This document shows positions 34,901 to 42,294 of a stretch of DNA of 64,000 nucleotides, one piece after another. This DNA is from CAZENU01 sp965117035. Its GTDB lineage: Bacteria; Chloroflexota; Dehalococcoidia; Lucifugimonadales; CAZENU01. The notes beneath the pieces were generated by a model. That model did not search any database. It was given only the letters and a program-made list of their open reading frames with translations, and was not told the DNA's origin. The first letter of the stretch is position 1, and every line of letters begins with the position of its first letter. The position numbers and the translations under genes are program-made. The stretch covers positions 3,348,001-3,412,000 of the forward strand of contig OZ220748.1 in the NCBI GenBank assembly GCA_965117035.1, read 5' to 3'.

Positions 34901-35205
34901 GTCAATTGGGTACGATCCGTTTGCAAAGCTGGAACTTCAATTCGCTCCGTGGTCTGAAGCCGTTCTGTCAATCACCCATCAATTGGGTGCAATCCATTTG
35001 CAAAGCTGAAATTTCAATTCGCTCCGTGGTCTGAAGCCGTTCTGTCAATCACCCATCAATTGGGTGCAATCCATTTGCAAAGCTGAAATTCAGTTCGCTT
35101 CGTGGTTTGAAGCCGTTCTGTCAATCACCCGTCAATTGGAATAGCCCTCTCATCATGGAACTCCACGTCTTATAGCCGGTCATTCAATCACTCGTCCAGT
35201 TGAAG
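34901..35205. repeat. 77-bp tandem repeat array (about 3.5 copies)
   Basis: The string TCAATTGGG recurs at about 34902, 34979, 35056 and 35132, giving a period of 77, 77 and 76 bp. The whole unit is repeated, including AATTCGCTCCGTGGTCTGAAG and TGCAAAGCTG, with few changes; a decayed partial unit follows to about 35205. It is AT-richer than its surroundings and lies just downstream of the AlbA_2 gene. Confidence 0.9.
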
Positions 35206-36672
35206 TCAGGCCCAGAAGGGGACGTACTTCATCAGTCTTCGAGACGCGTGCTCGTCAAACGGCTTGATCATCCCGGCGTCCACGGCCTCACGAATGCGGC
35301 GAGAGGCGACCGCCTTATTGCTCTCCCTGATGCCGAATCTATCTCGGAGCGATGCGTTCGTCAGGAAGCCTCGCATGACGTACTTGAGGCAGGCATGGAG
35401 ATAACAGGCCCGCACCCGCTCCGCTCCGTCCATGTGGGACATGGGCTTATGGGCGAACAGAACCACCCGGGTAGAACCGGGCGGAACCTCAAAGAGTGGC
35501 GCTGGGAGTTGGTAATACTCGATCTGGAACACAACCTTATCGATCCCACTGCCTCTCTCCTCACAAATGCCAACTCTTCGCATCAGTGAGGCCAGCGGCT
35601 CGTTTCGAGACATAGGCGGTGTGTCCAAGAAGCGTTCCGTATCCACGAGCGGCTCACCGGGGTTCGTGATCTCCATGCGGTCGTCGAATATCTCAATCAT
35701 GGGACCCGCACCGGTGACGAAGAAGTCCTGATGAATAAGGGTGTTGGCGACGACCTCGCGGATGGCCAACTCTGGAAACATGGGTACCGTCCTCCGCAGG
35801 GCCTTCCCGACTGCCTCGTTTGTCGGGATGATCCCGTTGATGTAGCCGATCAGACCTTCAAAACCGGAGGCGTATCCCCTATCACCCTCCTGTTCCCTTA
35901 TGGTTTCGGTTCGGTCTTTGCCCTGGTACTGTACGACACGTACTGCCTTACGCCTCAGATGTGGGAAGTCGCCAAGATCCCGGGCGAACAGAATCGCGCC
36001 CAAGTTCGTGATGTTGAATCCGCCCGCTTTGCCAGGCACGATTAGCCGGTCACTCTTCAGTGCTTCGAGAATAGCACTACGGCCATCAGGGAGTGGAACC
36101 TCCAGCAGTTCGAAGTAGGTGGGGTAGTCGAGGCTACGGAGTACGTCTTCACCTGACACATGATCGGCGGCACTCCCGTCCTCGAATCGAATCCTGTCGA
36201 ATATGCGCCAGAGCGCCCGCTCCTTCTCAGGATAGTCCTTGAGCTTCCTCTTGGTGCTTCCGACACGAATGAACTCAGTCCCCAAGAAGGCGACCGGCTG
36301 ATGCGCGGCATGATCAATCTCCAGCAGAACGACGCGCTTCCCGTCGATGATGACTTCGTGAAAGCGGAAGTCGATACGTGGGCGCAGCATCTGCAACAAC
36401 CAAGACTCGAGCGGTTCGTTGCCCTGCTTTGCTGCCAATGGTGAGAAGCTCGTTCCGAGGATGGCGTGGGTCCCGTCCTCGATGCCCCAGAGTACATATC
36501 CATGGGTCTTGCCGTGGAGGGCGGACGCGTTAGCCAGCGCAGCGATGTACTCCCCGACGGCTTGTGGCTCACTGTGGTTGACCTTGAACTCAACCCACTC
36601 GGTCTCTTGCGGCAGCTTACAGAGCTCCTTCACCAGCCCTGCAAGGTAATCGTTGTCCCTATTGCCGTTCAT
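35206..36672 (-). CDS. AlbA_2/Schlafen-type ATP-binding protein
   Basis: 488 residues. N-terminal AlbA_2 (Schlafen-like) domain at about 15-150 (ETEWVEFKVNHSEP, EYIAALANA, GYVLWGIEDGTHAILG, FIRVGSTKRK), then a region typical of RecG-like 'putative transcriptional regulator' proteins with a GHKL-like ATPase fold (IREVVANTLIHQDF, IEIFDDRMEITNPGE, GSGIDKV), and a C-terminal winged helix. Such proteins are common in defence and mobile islands but few have known roles. It is a full-length member, flanked by a tandem repeat and decayed TA genes. Confidence 0.85.
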   Translation of the reverse strand: MNGNRDNDYLAGLVKELCKLPQETEWVEFKVNHSEPQAVGEYIAALANASALHGKTHGYVLWGIEDGTHAILGTSFSPLAAKQGNEPLESWLLQMLRPRIDFRFHEVIIDGKRVVLLEIDHAAHQPVAFLGTEFIRVGSTKRKLKDYPEKERALWRIFDRIRFEDGSAADHVSGEDVLRSLDYPTYFELLEVPLPDGRSAILEALKSDRLIVPGKAGGFNITNLGAILFARDLGDFPHLRRKAVRVVQYQGKDRTETIREQEGDRGYASGFEGLIGYINGIIPTNEAVGKALRRTVPMFPELAIREVVANTLIHQDFFVTGAGPMIEIFDDRMEITNPGEPLVDTERFLDTPPMSRNEPLASLMRRVGICEERGSGIDKVVFQIEYYQLPAPLFEVPPGSTRVVLFAHKPMSHMDGAERVRACYLHACLKYVMRGFLTNASLRDRFGIRESNKAVASRRIREAVDAGMIKPFDEHASRRLMKYVPFWA

Positions 36673-36675
36673 ACC

Positions 36676-36837
36676 TCAACCACCCGTCGCCAACCATATG
36701 CTCAAGTCCACTATCGCCAACCGGCTGTCCATCCTCCGTGTCGTATGGTAGGGAGTCTGCTGTCGGCCGGCTTCGCATCCCGGCAGTCGCAGCGATGCCC
36801 GTATCGCCGCGCCGCTCAGGTCTTGGGGGACTCTCAC
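36676..36837 (-). pseudogene. Decayed HicA-like toxin gene
   Basis: Starting at a GTG overlapping the old hicB stop (GTGA), the frame reads RVPQDLSGAAIRASLR and then CEAGRQQTPYH, recognisable as a HicA of the PRDLSG..LRRFGYEVTRQTGSH type. The GSH motif and everything after it is scrambled. It is a relic. Confidence 0.6.
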
Positions 36838-37057
36838 GCGACCAGGACCTCTTCGCGGACGAAATGGAGGCGAATCAGGCCGGGGTGCTGCGTGGTGCGG
36901 TCGAAGTAGCATCGACGGCCTCCCTGACGTTGCGGCGCTGCTCATCGATCGTCTCGCCCTGGGTGTGGGTGCCATATCCCAGCGCACCGGCCGAGTACCC
37001 GCCATCGATCTCGTCTTCGTTAACTTCGAATATGATCTCGGACATCGTGGACGCCAT
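36834..37057 (-). pseudogene. Frameshifted HicB-like antitoxin gene
   Basis: From ATG 37057 (AAGGAG upstream) it reads MASTMSEIIFEVNED, GGYSAGALGYGTHTQGET and NVREAVD. At about 36910 one base is missing: the alternative frame continues CYFDRTTQHPGLIRLHFV and ends at TGA 36834-36836, as in intact relatives. The translated product is therefore cut and altered. It precedes the hicA relic in the HicB-HicA order used by this branch. Confidence 0.7.
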
Positions 37058-37104
37058 ATTCTCCTTCGCTCCGAGTGCTGCTGCCGGCCTCTCCATCCCT
37101 CGGT

Positions 37105-37491
37105 TCACGCCGCCTCGACGTCGGTGAGGGCAAAGTCGTCGCCCTTGAAGAGCAGCGGTTCGCGGGTGGCTTCCGCGAGCGCGTAGGCGATGCAGTCGCC
37201 CATATTGAGTGCGGCCCGATGTCTTCCCCTGCCGAATCGTCGCCAGGCTCTGCGGGCGGCGGTGATCTGCTCGGCGGTGACGGGTACGACTTCGATGGCG
37301 GCACGTTCGATGAGCGCGTCGAGTTGATCGCCGCCCAGCGGTCCGCTCCGGCTCTCGACTAAGATCGCGGCTTCCAGGAGATTGCCGGCGGACATCCGCC
37401 GGACGTCCGCCGATGCTATGGCTTCTTCATAGCGACGAGTATCCGGTTCCCCGAACAGGATGGCGCAGACCGCCGAGGAGTCGATGATCAC
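37105..37491 (-). CDS. VapC-family PIN-domain toxin
   Basis: 128 residues from GTG 37491, overlapping the antitoxin stop (GTGA). Acidic residues of the PIN ribonuclease site are present: Asp in VIIDSSAVCAIL, Glu in SAGNLLEAAIL, Asp in NMGDCIAYALA and Asp in FKGDDFALTD. It should cleave RNA unless bound by VapB. Complete, so this pair may be functional. Confidence 0.9.
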   Translation of the reverse strand: MIIDSSAVCAILFGEPDTRRYEEAIASADVRRMSAGNLLEAAILVESRSGPLGGDQLDALIERAAIEVVPVTAEQITAARRAWRRFGRGRHRAALNMGDCIAYALAEATREPLLFKGDDFALTDVEAA

Positions 37492-37739
37492 TTCGGCGCC
37501 CCTCGCTCGTCGTAGAGGAATGCGCCGATCTCGACCGCGGAAGGACCCGGTCCCGCCAATGCGGCGCAGCGCTGGCCGATGGCGTGCAGGTCGGTGGCCA
37601 GAGCATCGCGTCGGCTGCGCTCGCGTCCCAGACGCTCGCGCAGCGCGACCGTGATGGCCTCGGTCTTGCTTTCGTCGGTCAACTCCGCCAGCTCCTCGGC
37701 CAGACGGCAGGTCTCGGGATTCTTGATGTTCAGACTCAA
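37488..37739 (-). CDS. VapB-family antitoxin
   Basis: 83 residues from TTG 37739 (LSLNIKNPETCRLAEELAELT), with GGGAGAGG just upstream and the normal VapB N terminus. The N-terminal part is the DNA-binding region, and the C-terminal tail (AVEIGAFLYDERGAPK) should wrap the toxin. It is coupled to vapC by a GTGA overlap and preceded by a palindrome. Confidence 0.85.
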   Translation of the reverse strand: MSLNIKNPETCRLAEELAELTDESKTEAITVALRERLGRERSRRDALATDLHAIGQRCAALAGPGPSAVEIGAFLYDERGAPK

Positions 37740-37753
37740 CGCACCTCTCCCAA

Positions 37754-37780
37754 GGTAGACATATACCAATCACGTCTACC
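37754..37780. promoter_or_regulatory. Perfect palindrome upstream of vapBC, likely operator
   Basis: GGTAGAC at 37754-37760 and GTCTACC at 37774-37780 form a perfect 7-bp inverted repeat separated by 13 bases, 15 bases upstream of the vapB start. The spacer holds a TATAT string that could be the -10. VapBC complexes typically repress their own promoter at such sites. Confidence 0.65.
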
Positions 37781-37838
37781 ATACACTAAAGGGGCATACA
37801 ACCGCCAGCGACCGCGCGGGCCCGTTCACCGTGAACGT

Positions 37839-38228
37839 TCAGCCTATCCGACTCGCTATCCTGTCCAACGCGGTGTTGATGCCACTCCATCGCCATGGAA
37901 TCGGCTCGTCGAGGCGGGTCAACCCGCCGTACGGTCTATGCTGCGGCCTGACCTGGATGATGGGCTTGTTCAGGCTGCGGGCGATGTCTGTTTCCACGAT
38001 GACGCCGGGCGCGTTCTGGGTGTCCTCACCAATCAGCACGACGACAATGTCACACCGGCGGATGGCGTTCCTCGCTTTGTTCTTCCAAGCCTCGTCCGGA
38101 TAAGATTCATGGAGGGAACAATCGCGAATCCGATGTTCCGTTTCTTTTTCGGCTTGCCGGTAGAAGTTGTTCTGGAGGTCGCGGTCCTTATCGAACTCGA
38201 AACTCACGAATATGTTGAGGGTGGCCAT
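37839..38228 (-). CDS. TIR-like (DUF1863/ThsB-type) protein
   Basis: 129 residues from ATG 38228. Starts ATLNIFVSFEFDKDRDL, then CDIVVVLIGEDTQNAPGVIVETDIARSLNKPIIQV, the pattern of MTH538/ThsB-type TIR-like domains. In Thoeris defence, ThsB makes a NAD-derived signal that activates ThsA. No ThsA-like gene (SIR2/SLOG or Macro) is present in the window. The VIVETDI segment holds the Glu that corresponds to the TIR active-site acid. It may be an orphan or a remnant of a defence module. Confidence 0.75.
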   Translation of the reverse strand: MATLNIFVSFEFDKDRDLQNNFYRQAEKETEHRIRDCSLHESYPDEAWKNKARNAIRRCDIVVVLIGEDTQNAPGVIVETDIARSLNKPIIQVRPQHRPYGGLTRLDEPIPWRWSGINTALDRIASRIG

Positions 38229-38283
38229 GCTTCCTGCTTTACACCACAATCGCCGCCGAAAGCCCTCCGTCTCGCCGCGTATA

Positions 38284-38682
38284 TCAGCCTGCGTCTCCGG
38301 GTACTGGGGAAAATGCGCGCAGGGTCTCGTCGAAGGTCATTATCTCCCGGACGCCGCGTCTTCGGCAGCTGGCCAGGTGGCAAAGGTCTCTGGCTGCCAG
38401 CGTGGGATGCGCGGAATGGAGTTGACGAGCGAGGATGACGTCGGCCTCTTCCAGTGGCCATACTTCCACGCCGGCTCGATCGACCAGGGCCAGGGCATCT
38501 TCGAGCACATCATACCTGCGGACGGGCAGGTAGGCATGCATCAACTCTTGCAAGACCTCGGCGGAGGTACAGAGGGGTCTGAGATTCAGCAGGGAGTCGT
38601 CGAAGAAGCCGCGCGCGCGGAACTTGAGCGGATGCGGTTTCCCGACAGCGTACATGAAGACGTTGGTGTCGACGAAGATCAT
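38284..38682 (-). CDS. VapC-family PIN-domain toxin (second pair)
   Basis: 132 residues from ATG 38682, overlapping the antitoxin stop (ATGA). PIN residues: Asp in MIFVDTNVFMYA, Glu in TSAEVLQELMH, Asp in LAARDLCHLA and Asp in MTFDETLRAF. Complete, probably functional as an RNA-cleaving toxin. Confidence 0.9.
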   Translation of the reverse strand: MIFVDTNVFMYAVGKPHPLKFRARGFFDDSLLNLRPLCTSAEVLQELMHAYLPVRRYDVLEDALALVDRAGVEVWPLEEADVILARQLHSAHPTLAARDLCHLASCRRRGVREIMTFDETLRAFSPVPGDAG

Positions 38683-38954
38683 ACCTTGGGCAGGCCGTCT
38701 GTTATCGACTCGTGAATTGTCTGGAGATGCTCTTCCCAATCCGGTTCCACACCGGGGCCACGCCGGGCGTCGCATTCGTCGAAGAACCGCTTCAGGTCTT
38801 CGGAGGACTCGAACCGGTCGTTGCGCCGCCGCGCCTCGAACCGCTCACGCGCGGCCGCCCTGAGCCAGGCGCTGAAGGTCAGTCCCTCCCTGCGCGCCTG
38901 GCGAACGAACCTGTCACGGTCCTCGTCGGGGATTATCAGTTGGACTCTTGCCAT
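38679..38954 (-). CDS. Ribbon-helix-helix antitoxin (second vapBC pair)
   Basis: 91 residues. The N terminus ARVQLIIPDEDRDRFVRQARREGLTFSAWLRAAARERFE is a CopG/RHH DNA-binding unit, and the acidic C-terminal half (FFDECDARRG..EPDWEEHL) should bind the toxin. Coupled to vapC by ATGA. Confidence 0.85.
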   Translation of the reverse strand: MARVQLIIPDEDRDRFVRQARREGLTFSAWLRAAARERFEARRRNDRFESSEDLKRFFDECDARRGPGVEPDWEEHLQTIHESITDGLPKV

Positions 38955-39056
38955 GCCGTGCCCCGTGTTCCGTTCGGGTGTGTATGCAGCTTACACATCC
39001 CCGGCGACAACGTCAACGGACGCGAGCCGGGGCTATCTGCCCGCGGGTCAACTCGG

Positions 39057-39911
39057 TCACTGGCCGGACTCCCACGCGTCGTGGAACAGCAGCTGATTGG
39101 CGTAGCCGGCGTTGTCCCCGAAGTAGTCCTGCGCCCACATCACCAGCTCGTCGCCGTAGGGCTGGTCTCCCGCCGGAAAATACCTCTCCATCGCCCGCCA
39201 CACCCACGTGTCGACCGGGAACGCCTCCGTCTTGTCGAGCGCGAAGAGCGCGATGCAGTCTGCGACCTTGTCGCCGATGCCGTAGCAGCCCATCAGCCGG
39301 CGCTTCGCCTCCGCGTAGCAGACGTCCGGCTCGGCCAGGCGCTGCAGGTCGAGCTTGCCGTCGCGTATGCGCTCGGCCGCGTCGACGATCTTCTCGTGGC
39401 GCTTCAGCCCGAGATTCAGCGCCGCCAGACGCTCGACGCCGGCTTCGATCACCACGTCGGGCGCGGGGAACGTGTGGCGCACGTCGCCGTCGAGCTCGAT
39501 CCGGGACCCCAGCTCCGCCGCGATCGTCTCCACGATGGCGCTGATGCGCTTGACGTTGTTCGTCGCCGAGCAGATGTAGGCGACCGTGCACTCCCACGGG
39601 TCCGGCTGCCGCAGGACGCGCAGGTGCGGGTGCTTCTTCGCCAGCCGGGCGACGTGCTCGTCGCGGGAAGAGACGCAGGCGCGGACGGCGTCGACGTCGT
39701 CGTCCAGCCGGAAGTAGCCCTTCAGCAGCGCGTCCAGGTCGGAGTCGGCCCTGTACTCCACGCGGCCATCGACCTGCCGGAGGTGGACCAGGTTGCCGTT
39801 CAGCACGCCCGAGAGCCAGCCGTCCCGCCACGGGCGCCAGCGGAAGTCCTGCGTCCCGTCAAGGACGGCGTCCAGGTCGAAATTCCGGCCTACGTAGAGC
39901 CGACGGATCAC
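39057..39911 (-). CDS. 8-oxoguanine DNA glycosylase (OGG1 type)
   Basis: 284 residues. Helix-hairpin-helix GPD glycosylase/AP lyase: LMGCYGIGDKVADCIALFALDK carries the catalytic Lys215, and Asp234 in FPVDTWVW completes the site. The N-terminal part (FDLDAVLDGTQDFRWRP) and the length match OGG1 rather than MutY or EndoIII, and no Fe-S Cys set is present. It removes oxidised guanine from DNA. It is a housekeeping gene lying inside the TA-rich region. Confidence 0.9.
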   Translation of the reverse strand: MIRRLYVGRNFDLDAVLDGTQDFRWRPWRDGWLSGVLNGNLVHLRQVDGRVEYRADSDLDALLKGYFRLDDDVDAVRACVSSRDEHVARLAKKHPHLRVLRQPDPWECTVAYICSATNNVKRISAIVETIAAELGSRIELDGDVRHTFPAPDVVIEAGVERLAALNLGLKRHEKIVDAAERIRDGKLDLQRLAEPDVCYAEAKRRLMGCYGIGDKVADCIALFALDKTEAFPVDTWVWRAMERYFPAGDQPYGDELVMWAQDYFGDNAGYANQLLFHDAWESGQ

Positions 39912-39932
39912 CGCGTCGCCCCCGGGAACTGC

Positions 39933-40080
39933 CTACGCCACGCCGCACCAGTCCATCGCGGCCAGGGCGTATTGGTCGCCACCATCATCCCGTCGATGTT
40001 CACAAACTCGTCGACCATGTGGGCGTGGTGGATGCTGCCGGGTCCGTACGTCACCCCGCCGGGCCCTCCAGGGAGAGCCC
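39933..40080 (-). pseudogene. Fragment of a second M20 peptidase gene
   Basis: This stretch is about 85% identical to the 3' end of the M20 gene at 40762-40900. It reads GSIHHAHMVDEFVNIDGMMVAT, but carries a frame change before the end and an internal deletion of about 70 bp near 40065. It is a truncated duplicate. Confidence 0.8.
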
Positions 40081-40105
40081 TCAAATCCAGTCCTCTTGCC
40101 TGGTG

Positions 40106-40291
40106 TCACTCGTCACGCTGGCCGTCGTCCGTCATCGGGATGTTGACCTCTCTCAACTCCCCAGGCTGCGCCTCGTCAACGGCGGCGCGAATGGCTTCCG
40201 TTCCCTCCAGGGAATAAGGCCAAGTGGTGGAAAGGCCGTGGAGATCCCTTCGGAGCGGCGCTGGAGTTCCTTGGTCAAACAGTATCTTCAA
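40106..40291 (-). pseudogene. Truncated PIN-like (DUF5615-type) toxin
   Basis: The N terminus MKILFDQGTPAPLRRDL is that of DUF5615 (Mut7-C-like) toxins, which are normally about 110 residues. The second half with its acidic residues (the TTDQNL region) is missing, and the frame ends after 61 codons with a tail resembling the family C terminus. It overlaps the end of the DUF433 gene by 17 bp, the usual pairing. Confidence 0.6.
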
Positions 40292-40523
40292 GGCTGCTCA
40301 CGGGCACGGGTGCCTTGAGGGAGTCGGCCACGTATTGCAGGACGGCTCGCACCTTCCATTCGTCCTCCATCTGGAACCACTCCATGAACTCCTCGACGGT
40401 GGCGCCGGCCTCCAGGTTCTCGAACAGGGCGGATACTGGCAGTCTGCTGTCGGTGAAAGGCCAGGTGCCGCTGACCTTGCCTGGGACTTGTTCCACCCCG
40501 GGGCACTTCGACCAGTCGATCAT
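40275..40523 (-). CDS. DUF433-family antitoxin-like protein
   Basis: 82 residues from ATG 40523 with GAGGGGGTGAG upstream. The VSGTWPFTDSRLPVSALFENLEAGATVEEFMEWF pattern is that of DUF433 proteins, which contain a winged helix and usually pair with DUF5615 PIN-like toxins. Here the partner is truncated, so the antitoxin may be an orphan. Confidence 0.75.
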   Translation of the reverse strand: MIDWSKCPGVEQVPGKVSGTWPFTDSRLPVSALFENLEAGATVEEFMEWFQMEDEWKVRAVLQYVADSLKAPVPVSSLEDTV

Positions 40524-40564
40524 GTTCTCACCCCCTCGGCGATTCCCGGTTCTTCCTCGGCGTC

Positions 40565-40724
40565 GGTGGATTTCTTCGTTCAGGCCGTCTGCCATCGGGT
40601 TGCCTTCCTCTACCGGACCCTCACGATCGGCCTCGTCCGTCAGCTGAGCCGCCTCTTCGCGCACGTGCAGCTTGCCGGCCACTACGTCAGCGATAAGCCG
40701 TGTACGGCATTCCTCGCACGTACG
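40565..40724 (-). pseudogene. Tail fragment of a type I restriction specificity subunit (HsdS)
   Basis: The frame reads CRTRLIADVVAGKLHVREEAA and then an acidic tail (EADREGPVEEG), the end that HsdS proteins commonly have (RTRLISDVVTGKLDVR). No target-recognition domain remains. It is a short relic and runs in frame into the DUF433 gene. Confidence 0.55.
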
Positions 40725-40761
40725 TCGAGCTGCCGGACCATCGCGTCTTGCTCCGCGCTGC

Positions 40762-42081
40762 CTACGCCACGCCGCACCAGTCCATCGCGGCGAGGGCGTA
40801 CGCCCTGGTGGCGACCATCATCTCGTCGATGTTGACGAACTCGTCGACCATGTGCGCGTGGTGGATGCTGCCGGGGCCGTACGTGACGGCCGGGATGCCG
40901 TTCGCCGTCAGGAAGGTGCCGTCGTCGACGGCGTAGAACCCCGCGGGCGTCGCCGGGCCCTCCAGCCGCGTGCCCCTGGACGCGCTCTCGTGGGCCGTGC
41001 CGATCGTCTGGCAGACCGGGTGGTCCTCCGGGATGTCGAACGGTGGCCAGTGCAGCTTCCACTCGATCTCCGGCGGGTTCTCCCGCAGCCACAGGTCCAG
41101 CTGCGCCGCGTGGTGCACGAACGTCTCGATCTCCTTCTTCACCGCCTCGACGTCCTCCTCCGGGTGGTACCAGACCGCGTACTCGATGGTGGCGAACTGC
41201 GAGATGATGAACGGCACCTGCACGCCGTGCGGCCCGCCGGCGATCACGCCCGGATGGAGCACGAAGTGGCCGGGGTTGAACAGGTGGTGCTTCTTCGTCA
41301 GCCCCCACTCCTGCTCCAGCCTCAGCAGCGCCTCGAATATCTGCACGCCCTTGTCGACGGCGTTGACGCCGACGTTCACGCCGGGCCCGCCGGCGCGGAT
41401 CGTCTCGGCGCGGTTCGACGCGTGGCTCGCCTTCCCGCTGCAGGTGACCGACATCCACAGCAGGCCGGGACTGACCGGCACGACCGCCAGCGGCGTCTCG
41501 CCCGACGCGGACGGCTCGGACACGATGGCCGCGTCGGCCCGGTAGCCGCGCTTGATCGTCGCGGTCGTGCCCGCCTCGTGGTCCATGACCTCCTCGCCGA
41601 CGACGCTCTCCAGGATCAGGTCGCCCTTCAGCCTGACGCCGGCGCGGTGCAGCGCCGTGGCCGCCATCGCCTGCGCGACGACCCCGCCCTTCATGTCGCA
41701 CGCGCCCCTGCCGTAGATGTTGTTGTCCTCGACCAGGCCGGAGAACGGGTTGGAGAACTTCCAGTCCTCGTGGCGGCCCGTCGGGACGGTGTCGATGTGG
41801 CCGTTGAAGATCAGCGACCGGCCGCCGCCGGCGCCCTTGATCGTCCCGACGACGTTGTTGCGGCCGGGCTCCTCGGCCCAGACGTCGATGTCGCAGCCGC
41901 TCTGGCCGTAGAACTCGGTGATCACCTCGTTGGCGTCGCTCTCGCCGCCGACCTCATCGTCGTAGTCGACGCCGGGGTACTTCGGGTTGACGCTCGGCAC
42001 CTGCACGACACGGCTGACGCCGTCGACTATCTCCTGCTTCATACCGTCGATCGTCTCAAGCACCTTGTTGGCATCGGTCAT
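40762..42081 (-). CDS. M20-family metallopeptidase (ArgE/DapE-like)
   Basis: 439 residues from ATG 42081, seven bases after GGGAGG. The di-zinc site is intact: His95 and Asp97 in FNGHIDTVP, Asp129 in GRGACDMKGG, Glu163/Glu164 in VGEEVMD and His in SIHHAHMVDE. The dimerisation domain sits in the middle. It deacylates or hydrolyses N-acyl amino acids or dipeptides; the exact substrate is unknown. A partial duplicate of its 3' end lies 0.7 kb downstream. Confidence 0.9.
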   Translation of the reverse strand: MTDANKVLETIDGMKQEIVDGVSRVVQVPSVNPKYPGVDYDDEVGGESDANEVITEFYGQSGCDIDVWAEEPGRNNVVGTIKGAGGGRSLIFNGHIDTVPTGRHEDWKFSNPFSGLVEDNNIYGRGACDMKGGVVAQAMAATALHRAGVRLKGDLILESVVGEEVMDHEAGTTATIKRGYRADAAIVSEPSASGETPLAVVPVSPGLLWMSVTCSGKASHASNRAETIRAGGPGVNVGVNAVDKGVQIFEALLRLEQEWGLTKKHHLFNPGHFVLHPGVIAGGPHGVQVPFIISQFATIEYAVWYHPEEDVEAVKKEIETFVHHAAQLDLWLRENPPEIEWKLHWPPFDIPEDHPVCQTIGTAHESASRGTRLEGPATPAGFYAVDDGTFLTANGIPAVTYGPGSIHHAHMVDEFVNIDEMMVATRAYALAAMDWCGVA

Positions 42082-42294
42082 GGCAGCCTCCCTGGCGGCG
42101 ATTGGGTTGCGGCGTCCGCCCCTGCGGGTCGGTAGCCGTCTCCGGAGGTTGCAGTCTATTCTCAACCGCCCACCCGGTCAACGCCTGCCCCGCCCGCGGG
42201 CGGGCCGATGGGCCGCGCCGGGAAGCCGTCCGGTCCGAGCGTGAGAGGCGTCGCCGAAGCGAGGCTCGAGCGTCGTCCGTCGAGCGGGCGTTCT

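Noticed and set aside
34901..35205. Possible CRISPR array
   Set aside because: The full 77-bp unit repeats without variable spacers, and no cas gene is present.
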